From NCBI RefSeq assembly GCF_013410375.1, contig NZ_JACCFL010000001.1, positions 868,001 to 932,000 of the forward strand: a stretch of DNA of 64,000 nucleotides, given 5' to 3'. The position numbers and the translations under genes were made by a program. Below the pieces are notes generated by a model. That model was not told where the DNA came from and did no database searches. It was given only the letters and a program-made list of their open reading frames with translations. The stretch comes from Leifsonia shinshuensis (lineage in GTDB: Bacteria; Actinomycetota; Actinomycetes; Actinomycetales; Microbacteriaceae). Position 1 is the first letter of the stretch. The number at the start of each line of letters is the position of its first letter. Of the stretch, positions 25,708-34,110 are shown piece by piece.

Positions 25708-26616
25708 TCACCGCGGGATCAGGGTGCGGCTCGCGCCGAGCGCGGGCGGTCGGCGGGACGGCTGGAGGAGGGCGCGCGCGGTCGGCCAGGACTTGTCGTG
25801 CCCGAGGATCGCCCTCCGCAGCTCGACCAGGACGGTCAGCACGAAGTACACCGAGGCCAGCACGACGCCCCTGCGCCTGCGGTACAGGCGGACCCGGTTG
25901 AGGATCTTCATCGTGTGGGTCGTCGCGCTCTCGCCGGAGCCGCCGCCGATGTGCATCGCGCCGGCGTCGGGGGTGTAGACCGTCGCCCAGCCGGCGTCCT
26001 TCGCGCGCAGGCTCAGGTCGGTCTCCTCCGAGTACAGGAAGTACGACTCGTCCAGCCCGTGCAGCGCGCGGTAGCAGTCGCGGCGGATGAGCAGGATGGC
26101 GCCGACCGCCCACTCCACCTCGTGCTCGGTCTCGTACTCGCGCGGGTCCTCGATGCGCTCGGTGAACGCCGGGAGGCCGGTGAAGCTGAGCCCGCCCACG
26201 CGCGCCATCGTCGGCCCGCGGCGGAGCGTGGGCGAGAGACTGCCGTCGGCCTCGCGGACGCGCGGGGCGACGATGCCGATGCCGGGCTTGCGGAGGACGG
26301 CGAGCATCCGCGGCGCGCAGTCCGGGTCGAGCGTGGCGTCCGGGTTCAGGATGAGCACCGCCTCGGCCTCGGGCGACGCCGCGACGGCGGTGTTCATGCC
26401 GGCCGCGTAGCCGCGGTTGGTGGAGCGGATCACCGTGCAGTCGGTGCGCCGGTCCAGCCGCTCGAGGGTGCCGTCGGTGGAGCCGTTGTCCACGACGACG
26501 ACCGAGTAGCTCAGGCCGCCCGCGGCGGCGGGGATGCTGTCGAGCAGCGCGTCGATGTGGTCCTCACTGTTGTAGGTCACGACCACCGCCGCGACGTCCA
26601 CGCGCATGGCGGTCAT
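25708..26616 (-). CDS. glycosyltransferase, GT2 family
   Basis: A 302-aa GT-A glycosyltransferase. VAAVVVTYNSEDHIDALLDSI is the nucleotide-binding start, VVVVDNGSTDGTLERL follows, and ILNPDATLDPDC carries the metal-binding Asp pattern. A hydrophobic stretch VLASVYFVLTVLVEL near the C-terminus probably anchors it. It resembles rhamnosyl/galactosyltransferases of O-antigen clusters. The ATG at 26616 overlaps the polymerase stop (ATGA) and follows GTAGG. Confidence 0.88.
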   Translation of the reverse strand: MTAMRVDVAAVVVTYNSEDHIDALLDSIPAAAGGLSYSVVVVDNGSTDGTLERLDRRTDCTVIRSTNRGYAAGMNTAVAASPEAEAVLILNPDATLDPDCAPRMLAVLRKPGIGIVAPRVREADGSLSPTLRRGPTMARVGGLSFTGLPAFTERIEDPREYETEHEVEWAVGAILLIRRDCYRALHGLDESYFLYSEETDLSLRAKDAGWATVYTPDAGAMHIGGGSGESATTHTMKILNRVRLYRRRRGVVLASVYFVLTVLVELRRAILGHDKSWPTARALLQPSRRPPALGASRTLIPR

Positions 26617-27935
26617 CCTACTAGCGGGGTGAACGTCGTCGTGGTCGCGCCGCCCTCGATCCGTCGGAGGGCGCCCGCGAGCCCGAGGATGAGGAACAGC
26701 GTCCCCATCGTCATCGGGAAGGCGAACGCGTCGAAGGTCAGCAGGCAGATGAAGCCGGTCGCGATCGACGCGACGAGCGCGATGGCCAGGTCGCGGGTGG
26801 CGTCGTCGCGCCGCCGGACGCGGAGCCGGACCATCGCGACGACGGACGTGACGCCGAGCGCGATGAAGGCGAGGGTGCCGACCACGCCGATCGTGACCAG
26901 GAGCAGCAGGTACTCGTTGTCGAAGATCCGGTAGATCGGCAGGAAGGTGCCCAGCCCCCGGCCGAACACCGGTTTTCGCAGCAGGAACTCCACGGCCAGC
27001 GAGTAGCTGTCCGTGCGGGAGGCGATGCTCGGGTCGGTGGAGGCGCCGGCGAAGAGGCCGATGATCGACTTGAAGAGGTTGGGCGTCACCACGCTCATCG
27101 CCGCGACCCCGACCGCGACGAACCCGAGCATCCGCCACCGGCGCGCCGGCTTCCAGCCGATCAGGCAGACCAGGAGGCCGACCGCCGCGCCCAGGTAGGC
27201 CGAGCGCGACGATGTGAGCGGCACGACGGCCGCGAGCGCTGCGGCCGGCAGCCAGCGGACGAGGAGCGGACGGTCCTTCCGGTTGAAGCCCACGTAGAGG
27301 GCGAGCGGGAGGATCATCGTGATGAGCGTGCCGTACTCGATCGGGTGGGTCGCCGTCCCGGCCGGCCGGGGGAAGCCGCCGCGGTCATTGAGCGCGTAAC
27401 CGGCTGAGCCGGCGAGTCCCGGGATGGAGATCCGGTCCACCCAGATCTGCCGGGTGAGCACCTGGAAGATGCCGAGCAGGGCGATGATCGCGCCGCACAC
27501 GCAGATGCGCCAGATCAGCGTCTCCAGCCTGCTCCGGTCGGGGACGTTGTCGTGCGTGAGCAGCAGCGTCCCGCTCCAGGAGGCGAGGGCGAGCAGGGCG
27601 ACGTCGGCCGGGCTGATCTCGGCGGGCGGCATCGGCCCCGACATGGCCAGCGCGTAGCTGATCCCGACGCAGACCAGGAAGATCCCGAGCGCGATGCGGA
27701 TGGGCTGGGTGGTCTGCGCGCCCCCGCGCCCCGCGCCGATCCGGATGAGCATCCAGAGCACCAGACTGCCGAGGCCGAACAGCATCGACGGAGCCCCTGC
27801 GCTCCCCAGCGGCCCGAAGACCAGCCGGGTGGGGATGAAGAGGAGCAGCACCACGTAGAGCGTGAGCCACCCGACGGCGTCGATCTGACCGGGCGCCAGC
27901 CGTTGCTCCGGCGGGGAGAGCCTGGTGGTGGTCAA
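26613..27935 (-). CDS. O-antigen polymerase/ligase-like membrane protein (Wzy-type)
   Basis: A 440-aa protein with about ten to twelve membrane helices and an O-antigen ligase (Wzy_C-type) signature: long loop around FPRPAGTATHPIEYGTLITM, then GRGLGTFLPIYRIFDNEY and YLLLLVTIGVVG. It would polymerise repeat units outside the membrane, matching the Wzx flippase on the other strand. The start is TTG at 27935, overlapping the Wzz-like stop by four bases; no better start is seen because the first helix begins at about residue 20. Confidence 0.85.
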   Translation of the reverse strand: MTTTRLSPPEQRLAPGQIDAVGWLTLYVVLLLFIPTRLVFGPLGSAGAPSMLFGLGSLVLWMLIRIGAGRGGAQTTQPIRIALGIFLVCVGISYALAMSGPMPPAEISPADVALLALASWSGTLLLTHDNVPDRSRLETLIWRICVCGAIIALLGIFQVLTRQIWVDRISIPGLAGSAGYALNDRGGFPRPAGTATHPIEYGTLITMILPLALYVGFNRKDRPLLVRWLPAAALAAVVPLTSSRSAYLGAAVGLLVCLIGWKPARRWRMLGFVAVGVAAMSVVTPNLFKSIIGLFAGASTDPSIASRTDSYSLAVEFLLRKPVFGRGLGTFLPIYRIFDNEYLLLLVTIGVVGTLAFIALGVTSVVAMVRLRVRRRDDATRDLAIALVASIATGFICLLTFDAFAFPMTMGTLFLILGLAGALRRIEGGATTTTFTPLVG

Positions 27936-28846
27936 TGCTCCCGCCCGGTGTCGGCCGGGACGCGTCCGGAGAGCTGGGACACCATCTCAGCGGATCGATC
28001 GCGGGCCGTCGCCGGTTCGTGCGCGGCGGCGGGCTCGTGCGCGGCGCCGGGCCCGCTCCCGGCGCCGGGCTCGTGCGAGGCGGCAGGCTCCTGCGCGTCG
28101 TGCGCGTCGTGCGCGTCGGCCGGCGGGGGCTGCCGTCCGGCGGCCGGGCGCCGCCACGGCGTCCGGTGCGGTGTCGGCGGCGCAGGCGGCGCCGGCGCGT
28201 GGGCGGCCGCCGCGGCTGCGCCCTCCTTCTCGGCCTTGGCCTGACGCCGGGCGCGCCTGCTGGCCAGGAGGCCGTCGACCGCGAACGTCACCACGCCCGT
28301 GACGAGGAGCCCGATCAGGGTGGCCGTGATGACCATGCGGATGGTGCCGGAGTAGTCGGCCTTGGCCTTGCCGTCGATCGTCAGCGGCATCGACGTGATG
28401 ATCGCGTTGGCCGGTGCGGCGACCGCGGCCTGGAGCCGGTGCAGCTCCTCCGGGATCTGGCTGGTGATGTAGTCGAGGGCGCCGAGCGTTCCGGCCGACG
28501 TCTTGTCGGTGACGTCCACTTCGATGATCGGCCCGCGGGCGGAGCTGCTGATCTGCACCGTGTACTGCGCCGTCCGGTACTGCGCCTTGACGTCGGCCTG
28601 CGCCGACGCTCCGGAGAAGTACGCCACCAGGATGCCGGCGGGCTGGTCGAGGTCGGAGAGCGCCAGGAACGGGTTGCCGCCCGGGCCGATCTGGGTCTTC
28701 GACGGGAGCAGCAGGATGAGGCCGCTCGCCGTGTAGTTCGGTGGGGTGATGTGGTACGCGCCGAGGGCCAGCGCGACCGTCATGAGCAGGCCCGTGACGA
28801 CGATGTACCATCGCCGGCCGAGCGCGCGTAGGACGTCACGTGTCAC
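27932..28846 (-). CDS. Wzz/chain-length determinant-like membrane protein
   Basis: A 304-aa polysaccharide co-polymerase candidate. Membrane helices at about residues 12-32 (WYIVVTGLLMTVALALGAY) and 170-195 (VITATLIGLLVTGVVTFAVD) flank an extracytoplasmic domain with YTASGLILLLPSKTQ and VQISSSARGPIIEVDVTD, the usual Wzz topology. The C-terminal 100 cytoplasmic residues are Ala/Pro/His-rich and disordered-looking, with no Walker motif, so no kinase is fused. The start is GTG. It is the first gene of the minus-strand assembly operon and diverges from a second Wzz-like gene 79 bases away. Confidence 0.8.
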   Translation of the reverse strand: MTRDVLRALGRRWYIVVTGLLMTVALALGAYHITPPNYTASGLILLLPSKTQIGPGGNPFLALSDLDQPAGILVAYFSGASAQADVKAQYRTAQYTVQISSSARGPIIEVDVTDKTSAGTLGALDYITSQIPEELHRLQAAVAAPANAIITSMPLTIDGKAKADYSGTIRMVITATLIGLLVTGVVTFAVDGLLASRRARRQAKAEKEGAAAAAAHAPAPPAPPTPHRTPWRRPAAGRQPPPADAHDAHDAQEPAASHEPGAGSGPGAAHEPAAAHEPATARDRSAEMVSQLSGRVPADTGREH

Positions 28847-28925
28847 TGTTCCCCCATCGAATGCGAGTGGGCCGCTGCGACTGGCTGGGGCAGCGGATCA
28901 CGGTTAGTCTAAGCGAGGAACGCTC
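28847..28925. promoter_or_regulatory. divergent promoter between two Wzz-like genes
   Basis: The 79-base divergent spacer must hold both promoters. On the plus strand TAGTCT at 28906-28911 is a plausible -10, followed by GAGGA six bases before the ATG at 28926. No clear -35 was seen on either strand. Confidence 0.5.
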
Positions 28926-29642
28926 ATGACTCTGTGGGAATTTTTCGCCGCCTGTCTCCGACGCTGGCCGATCGTGCTCGTCGGAGTCATCGTCACGGGT
29001 ATCGCTGCCTTCGGTGTGATGAGCGACAAAGGGGTCTATTACACCCGCACGCAGATCGTCTTCCTGGCCCCCAGCAGCACCTACTATCCGAACACTCTGG
29101 CGACCCAGTCGGAGGACATCATCGACACCGCGGGGGTGGTCGCGAAACGCATCACCGGACCGGGTCCGGTGACCAAGTACGCGTCCCCCGATGTGACCCT
29201 GATCGGCGAGGGCATCCGGGACGGCTGGTCGCTGGGCCTGCCGGATACGGGCGGTCAGTGGGGGACGAACTTCCAGAGCCAGATCCTCAATCTGGAGATC
29301 GTCGCGCCCCTGCGCGAGACGGTGCTGGAACGGCAGACGGCGATGCTGGCGCGGGTCCAGGACGAGCTCGACAAGCTGCAGCGCGAACGGGGTGTCGAAC
29401 CGATCAACGACATCACCGTCCAGGCGGCGCCGAGGTCGACCGTGATCTACCACGTCGGGGGCAGCAAGCCCCGTTCGCTCGGCATGGTCGCGGCCCTCGG
29501 ATTGGGGGTGACCGCGGCGGCCGTCGTGCTGGCCGATCGGCTCGTCCGGAGCCGTGGGACCGGCGGCCGCGGCGGGTTGATCCGCCGCCGGCGCATCCCT
29601 GAGCCGCCGCGCCGGCGGTCGACCTTCACCGGCGTCGCTTGA
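28926..29642 (+). CDS. second Wzz-like polysaccharide co-polymerase
   Basis: A 238-aa protein with two membrane helices (IVLVGVIVTGIAAFGVM near the N-terminus and SLGMVAALGLGVTAAAVVLAD near the C-terminus) around an extracytoplasmic domain of about 150 residues. VYYTRTQIVFLAPSST parallels the ThrAlaSer...Leu start of Wzz domains, and RETVLERQTAMLARVQDELDK may be coiled-coil. It resembles the protein encoded at 27932-28846 in layout but not closely in sequence. It ends 17 bases inside the convergent deacetylase gene. Confidence 0.7.
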   Translation: MTLWEFFAACLRRWPIVLVGVIVTGIAAFGVMSDKGVYYTRTQIVFLAPSSTYYPNTLATQSEDIIDTAGVVAKRITGPGPVTKYASPDVTLIGEGIRDGWSLGLPDTGGQWGTNFQSQILNLEIVAPLRETVLERQTAMLARVQDELDKLQRERGVEPINDITVQAAPRSTVIYHVGGSKPRSLGMVAALGLGVTAAAVVLADRLVRSRGTGGRGGLIRRRRIPEPPRRRSTFTGVA

Positions 29643-30279
29643 ACGCGCTCGACGCGCGGGCGCGGAGGTCGGCGATGCCGGGGCGGTGCGTGATGAAGCC
29701 GCGGACGGTCGCCACCGTGTCGCCCGCGGTCACGCTGTAGCGCGGCTGCAGCCACTCGGACTCGCGGGTCGGGTACCGGTCGCTGCTGAAGACGGTGCGG
29801 TAGTCGAGCCCGCGCAGACGGTTCAGCATCGCGCGGTCGTAGCGTCCGAGCGGAAGGGCGGCGTCGGCGATCGGGCCGCCGCTCGCTTCGGCCAGCACGT
29901 CGCGGGCGGTCACGAACTCGCGCTCCTGATCCGGCGCGGAGAGCCGGCGCCAGGGGATGTGCGCCCAGCCGTGGCTGCCGATGTCCATGCCGGCGGCGCG
30001 GAGGGTGCGCAGGTCGGCCGGGCTCAGGCTGCCCGGCTCCTCCAGGCGCCCGGCGATCGGGAAGAAGGTCGCGCGGAGGCCGCGCTCGAGCAGCGCGGGG
30101 AGGCCGAGCTCGATGTCCGACGCGTTCCCGTCGTCGAAGCTCAGCCGCACCTCCGGCCGTCCGCGGACCTCGTCCAGGACGCCGAGGAAGAGGTCGCGGC
30201 CGATCCAGTAGGAGGACTCGCCGGGCTCGCGCTCCGCGCCGGCCGTGCCGACGCCGTGGAAGCAGATGTTGATGATCAC
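29626..30279 (-). CDS. polysaccharide deacetylase (NodB-like, CE4)
   Basis: A 217-aa metal-dependent deacetylase. RLSFDDGNASD is the metal-binding TFDDG motif with Ser for Thr, and SHGWAHIPW is the HxxxH pair. FITHRPG near the end may be the catalytic His motif. It would N-deacetylate amino sugars of an exported or lipid-linked glycan. There is no obvious signal peptide from the GTG at 30279, which overlaps the upstream glycosyltransferase stop, so it may act in the cytoplasm. It converges with the Wzz-like gene with a 17-base overlap. Confidence 0.85.
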   Translation of the reverse strand: MIINICFHGVGTAGAEREPGESSYWIGRDLFLGVLDEVRGRPEVRLSFDDGNASDIELGLPALLERGLRATFFPIAGRLEEPGSLSPADLRTLRAAGMDIGSHGWAHIPWRRLSAPDQEREFVTARDVLAEASGGPIADAALPLGRYDRAMLNRLRGLDYRTVFSSDRYPTRESEWLQPRYSVTAGDTVATVRGFITHRPGIADLRARASSAFKRRR

Positions 30280-31175
30280 GGCGCTCCTCGTCGGCCGGCG
30301 GAGGCGGGACCGCCCCGGGTGCTCTCGTCGCGCCCCCAGCTCCGGCCCGCGTCGCGGACCCGGCGGCGCGCCAGCAGGGCGGCCGCGAGCGTGATCGTCA
30401 CGTACGGGACCGCCGCGAGGGCGAGCCGCGGCTCGGGGACGACGACGTCGGTGAGCCACGCCCAGCGGTGGGTCCGCCGCACGGTCGCGGGAGATGCGGC
30501 GGCGGCGGAACCGGTGCCCGGGTCGGCTGCCGCCGCCCGCAGCTGCGCGTTCCCGCGGCGGACACGGACGAGCCGGCGGAGCAGCGCGCGGGTGCTGTGC
30601 GGCGCCTCGACGACGACCTCGACCTCCGGCACGACCACGCGCTCGTCCTCGGCGTAGAGCGAGTCGACGTAGAGGTCGTCGGCGATCACGTCGGGGAACT
30701 CCGTGAAGCGCGTGCGTCCCGCCTCGGACAGCACGATCGCCCCGCGCCCGAACAGGCTGGAGCGGAACACCGGCAGGCGCTCGTTGATCGCGAAGTAGGA
30801 CCGCACCGGCCAGGGCCGGCCCGTGGTGTCCAGCCGTCGGCGCGGGACGGCCGCGAGCGCCCCCGGCGCCTCCGAGAGCCGCGCCACCAGGGCGGAGAGG
30901 GCATGCGGGGGCAGGACGATGTCCGCGTCGAGGTACAGTCGCGGGAACGCCGTCGCGACCGCGTCGCCCGCGTTGAGCGCGGCGGGCTTGCCCGGCTCCG
31001 GCCGGTCGACGACGAGCGCGCCGCGGCCGCGCGCCAGCTCGGCCGTCCGGTCGGTGCAGCCGTTCGCGCTCACCACGACCTCGACCGGGCCGGGGAAGTC
31101 CTGCGCCGCGAGGGCGTCCAGGCACGCGCCGATGACCTGCTCCTCGTTGTGAGCGGCGATCACGACGCTCGGCAC
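30276..31175 (-). CDS. glycosyltransferase, GT2 family
   Basis: A GT-A glycosyltransferase of about 299 aa. VPSVVIAAHNEEQVIGACL is the nucleotide-binding start, VVVSANGCTDRTAELARG follows, and LYLDADIVLPPHAL holds the DxD motif. A C-terminal hydrophobic segment (AAVPYVTITLAAALLARRR) anchors it. The GTG at 31175 is chosen because GGGGGG lies seven bases upstream and protein similarity should begin there. An ATG at 31250 would add 25 residues and enter the divergent promoter. It is coupled to the deacetylase by GTGA overlap. Confidence 0.83.
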   Translation of the reverse strand: MPSVVIAAHNEEQVIGACLDALAAQDFPGPVEVVVSANGCTDRTAELARGRGALVVDRPEPGKPAALNAGDAVATAFPRLYLDADIVLPPHALSALVARLSEAPGALAAVPRRRLDTTGRPWPVRSYFAINERLPVFRSSLFGRGAIVLSEAGRTRFTEFPDVIADDLYVDSLYAEDERVVVPEVEVVVEAPHSTRALLRRLVRVRRGNAQLRAAAADPGTGSAAAASPATVRRTHRWAWLTDVVVPEPRLALAAVPYVTITLAAALLARRRVRDAGRSWGRDESTRGGPASAGRRGAP

Positions 31176-31298
31176 CGGCAACCCCCCAACAGCTGTCCAT
31201 GCGACGTCGATCGACGGTCTGGGCACCAGAGTAGCGGGAAATGCCCGCATCAGGTCGGGGGAATCCACGCCGTCGCGCCGCGCCGCTAGGGTGTACGC
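31176..31298. promoter_or_regulatory. divergent promoter region, possible leaderless start
   Basis: TAGGGT at 31287-31292 lies exactly six bases before the GTG of the GNAT gene at 31299, the spacing expected for a leaderless transcript, common in actinobacteria. The minus-strand GT2 gene must be served from the same spacer. Confidence 0.5.
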
Positions 31299-32171
31299 GT
31301 GGAGACAGCTGGGGCGCCCGAGGTCAGGCCGATCTCGCCCGACGACGCGGCCGCCGTCGCCGGCTTCCTGCACGCGAACCTCAACGCGCGCCTCAGCGCC
31401 GGGCAATGGCTGCGGCTGCTGCTGCCGCCGTGGGACGACGGCAGCGCCCCGAACCACGGCTTCCAGCTCGTCGCCGAGGAGGGGATCGTCGGCGTGTACG
31501 CCGCCGTGTACTCCCGCCGGGAGCTCGAGGGGCGGCTGCGGGAGGTCTGCAACCTGGCCGCCTTCTGCGTCAGGGAGGAGCACCGCGCGCACAGCGTCCG
31601 GCTGATCCGGGCGCTGCTGGGGCAGCGCGGGTACGTCTTCACGGACTTCTCGCCGAGCGGGAACGTCGTCGCGATGAACGAGCGCCTCGGGTTCCGGCAC
31701 CTCGACACCTCCGGCCGGCTGGCGCTCAACCTCCCGCGCGGACCGGTGCCCGGCGTGCGGGTCACCGACGACCCCGCCGCGCTGTCGCGGCGGCTGGAGG
31801 GGACCGACGCGGAGGTGTACCGCGACCATCGCGGGGCCGCCGCGGCGCGGCACCTGCTGGTGGAGGCCGAGGGCTCGTACGCCTACCTCGTCTACCGCCG
31901 GGAGCGCAGGAAGCGGCTGCCGCTGTTCGCCGTCCCGCTGTACGCCGGCGGCGACCGGGCGCTCCTGGAGCGGGCCTGGCCGCGGGTCGGAACGCACCTG
32001 CTCCGGCACGGCCTCCCTGTCACGCTCGCGGAGCGGCGCCTGCTGGGGTTCGTGCCGGGCGGTCCCGGCCGGGAGCTCGCGAGCAACCGGCCGAAGATGG
32101 TCCGCAGCAAGGAGCTCGACGGCGCCACGCTCGACTACCTCTACAGCGAGCTCGTGCTCGTGCAGTGGTGA
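31299..32171 (+). CDS. GNAT-type acetyltransferase
   Basis: A 290-aa protein with GNAT features in the N-terminal half: VRPISPDDAAAVAGFLHANLN, VGVYAAVYSRRELEG on the central strand and GNVVAMNERLGFRHLDT, where xNERLGF is the CoA-side motif. The C-terminal half of about 130 residues has no clear assignment. It might acylate an amino sugar or a lipid-linked glycan of the locus. A strong hairpin follows the gene. Confidence 0.72.
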   Translation: METAGAPEVRPISPDDAAAVAGFLHANLNARLSAGQWLRLLLPPWDDGSAPNHGFQLVAEEGIVGVYAAVYSRRELEGRLREVCNLAAFCVREEHRAHSVRLIRALLGQRGYVFTDFSPSGNVVAMNERLGFRHLDTSGRLALNLPRGPVPGVRVTDDPAALSRRLEGTDAEVYRDHRGAAAARHLLVEAEGSYAYLVYRRERRKRLPLFAVPLYAGGDRALLERAWPRVGTHLLRHGLPVTLAERRLLGFVPGGPGRELASNRPKMVRSKELDGATLDYLYSELVLVQW

Positions 32172-32173
32172 AC

Positions 32174-32214
32174 GCGGAACGGGAGGCCTCCTGTGCAGGA
32201 GACCTCCCGTTCGC
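32174..32214. terminator. strong bidirectional stem-loop terminator
   Basis: Nineteen to twenty base arms (32174-32193 and 32196-32214) pair with one bulge and one mismatch around a two-base loop, centred on GGAGGCCTCCTGTGCAGGAG. It separates the convergent GNAT and DUF4082/beta-helix genes. There is no T-tract, as is usual in high-GC actinobacteria. Confidence 0.82.
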
Positions 32215-32226
32215 GGTGACGCGGGA

Positions 32227-33795
32227 TCAGTTCGCCGGAGCGACCGCCGATCCGTCGTCGTAGAGGTTGTTCGACCAGACCGCACCGGGGGCGGTGATGT
32301 CGAACGAGGTGATCGGGCCCCAGTAGCCGCACACGTAGCCGCGGTTGCCCGCGCCCATCTCGGTGCCGCGCTGCCAGATGTTGTCCTTGAACGTGATGTT
32401 CTTCGTCTGCCCGGAGAACGGCTTGCCCGCGGTCGAGCCGCCGTAGGAGCAGTAGCCGCCGGAGCCGGCGAGGATCAGGTTGTTCTGGATGACGTTGTTC
32501 TGCACCGGGTCGAAGTCCGGGTAGCCGGTGATCGCCGCCGAGCAGCCCGCATCCGGCGCGACGTCCGGCGCGGTGCAGCCGATCGTGTTGTGGATGAGGT
32601 GGCTGTTCGTGTTCACGCGGATGCCGGACTCGTGGTTGACGCCCGTGTTGTCGGTGAACTGGCCGGCCACGTAGGAGTCCTGCACCGTGCAGTCCGCGTA
32701 GCAGTTGATCGAGCGGGAGCCGCCGGTCACGTGCACGCGGGTCGCCGTGAAGTACGCGTCACCGATGCCGGTGCCCGCCGAGTTGCCGGCGTCGACCAGG
32801 CTGTCGGAGATCGTGAACGATCCGACGTTGTCGTTGTAGTCGGCGTAGACGCCTCCCACGATCTGCGACCGGGTGATCACCACGCCCTTGGCGAGGATGC
32901 GGAGGTAGCAGTTGACCACCTTCGCGTCGATCACGACGTTCGGGGTCTGGATGGTGCACGGACCCGTGTACGGGGTCAGCGCGGTCCCCGCCGGCACGCC
33001 GGTGGTCGCCGGCGACGGGAAGCTCCGGCCGAGAGCCGTGATGCCGCCGGCCGTCGCGGGCGGGGTCGGCGTGGTGGTCGGAGTGGGCGTCGGCGTCGGG
33101 GTCGGCGTGTTCACCGGGGTCGGCGACGTCGTGGGAGTGGGCGTCGGCCGCGGCGTGGTGGTCGCGGTGGGGGTCGGGGTGCTCCCGGCCGCTCCGGTCG
33201 CGGAGAACACGATGTCCGCCAGGTAGTTCGAGCCCTTGAAGGTGCTCGTCGGCATCGTGTTGGTCCGGCTGTAGGTGAAGACGCCCGCGTTGGCCGGGAG
33301 CGAGAAGCCGCCGAGGACGCGCGGCTTGTTCAGCGCGTTCTGGGTGACGGCGTAGTTGCCCTTGGTCGCGAGGTAGGAGGCGACGTACGTGGTGTTCGCC
33401 GTCACCGTGACCGGCTTGGGCAGCTGGACGGTGTGCCAGCCGACCGTGCGGTTCACCGGCACCGAGGTGGACGCCAGCGCCGCTCCGGACGCCGACCACA
33501 GGGTCGCGGTGGTGATGCCGGAGTCCCTCGGGCCCTGGTAGTACTGCAGGGCGACGATGGTGCCGGGCTGGGTCGGAGCGAACTTCACTCCGAGCACCAC
33601 GGAGTCGTTGTCGGAGGCCGCTGCGATGCGGGGACTCAGATCATCCGGGAAGATCCCGGTCGTATCGGCCTTCGCAGCTGCGGATCCGATCGCGAGCGCA
33701 CCAGCGGTGACCGCGATCGTGGCCAGCGCTGCGGCACCGGCCAGGAACCCTCGATTTTTGCGCGCGGACAGTTTGTGCCGTGGCATGTCGGACAT
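32227..33795 (-). CDS. secreted DUF4082 and beta-helix surface protein
   Basis: A 522-aa exported protein. A long signal peptide (KNRGFLAGAAALATIAVTAG then a cleavage region near AAAKAD) is followed by one DUF4082 module (VVLGVKFAPTQPGTIVALQYY). A Thr-Pro linker follows (PTPTPTTTPTPP), then a C-terminal right-handed parallel beta-helix of about 230 residues with Asn-rich ladders such as NNVIQNNLILAGSGG. Beta-helices of this type bind or cleave polysaccharides. The ATG at 33795 follows GGAAGATCC and fits the signal peptide. It is a plausible surface glycan-binding protein or lyase of the locus. Confidence 0.85.
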   Translation of the reverse strand: MSDMPRHKLSARKNRGFLAGAAALATIAVTAGALAIGSAAAKADTTGIFPDDLSPRIAAASDNDSVVLGVKFAPTQPGTIVALQYYQGPRDSGITTATLWSASGAALASTSVPVNRTVGWHTVQLPKPVTVTANTTYVASYLATKGNYAVTQNALNKPRVLGGFSLPANAGVFTYSRTNTMPTSTFKGSNYLADIVFSATGAAGSTPTPTATTTPRPTPTPTTSPTPVNTPTPTPTPTPTTTPTPPATAGGITALGRSFPSPATTGVPAGTALTPYTGPCTIQTPNVVIDAKVVNCYLRILAKGVVITRSQIVGGVYADYNDNVGSFTISDSLVDAGNSAGTGIGDAYFTATRVHVTGGSRSINCYADCTVQDSYVAGQFTDNTGVNHESGIRVNTNSHLIHNTIGCTAPDVAPDAGCSAAITGYPDFDPVQNNVIQNNLILAGSGGYCSYGGSTAGKPFSGQTKNITFKDNIWQRGTEMGAGNRGYVCGYWGPITSFDITAPGAVWSNNLYDDGSAVAPAN

Positions 33796-33817
33796 AGATG
33801 GATCTTCCGTTCGATTG

Positions 33818-33837
33818 GTGAACCACACGGGGTTCAC
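33818..33837. promoter_or_regulatory. 7-base inverted repeat in the 5' UTR of the beta-helix gene
   Basis: GTGAACC (33818-33824) and GGTTCAC (33831-33837) are perfect inverted arms around six bases. The element lies between the predicted promoter and the ribosome binding site of the minus-strand surface protein gene. It could be a repressor operator or an mRNA hairpin. Confidence 0.55.
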
Positions 33838-33898
33838 TTCCGTCGTCTGGGGGTGGGTGGGGGGTTTCCCCGGCGTGTCGGGCGCGCCGGTTGAGGCC

Positions 33899-33927
33899 AT
33901 AGTAGGGGCCGCTATATCAGGTCGCAA
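33899..33927 (-). promoter_or_regulatory. sigma70-like promoter of the beta-helix surface protein
   Basis: On the minus strand TTGCGA (33927-33922) and TACTAT (33904-33899) are separated by exactly 17 bases. Both hexamers are close to the consensus, and the start would fall about 95 bases before the ATG. Confidence 0.7.
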
Positions 33928-34110
33928 CCGAACAACAGACCGCATAATCGACCCCAGTTCGGGGGATATTGCGGGGCGTGCGGAGCGTGATCCGGGGGTG
34001 GCGCCAATGGCCCAGCGGAGGGCGTGAGACCCGGGCGCGAGGCCCGCCGGGCCGCCCGGAGGCTCCGGTGACGACGCAAATTAACACGACATTCCCCGGC
34101 TGTCCACCCC
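33928..34110. other. intergenic region without a recognised gene
   Basis: Nothing coding was recognised between the promoter above and the stop of the next minus-strand gene. The stretch 34071-34100 (GACGCAAATTAACACGAC) is AT-richer than its surroundings. Confidence 0.4.
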
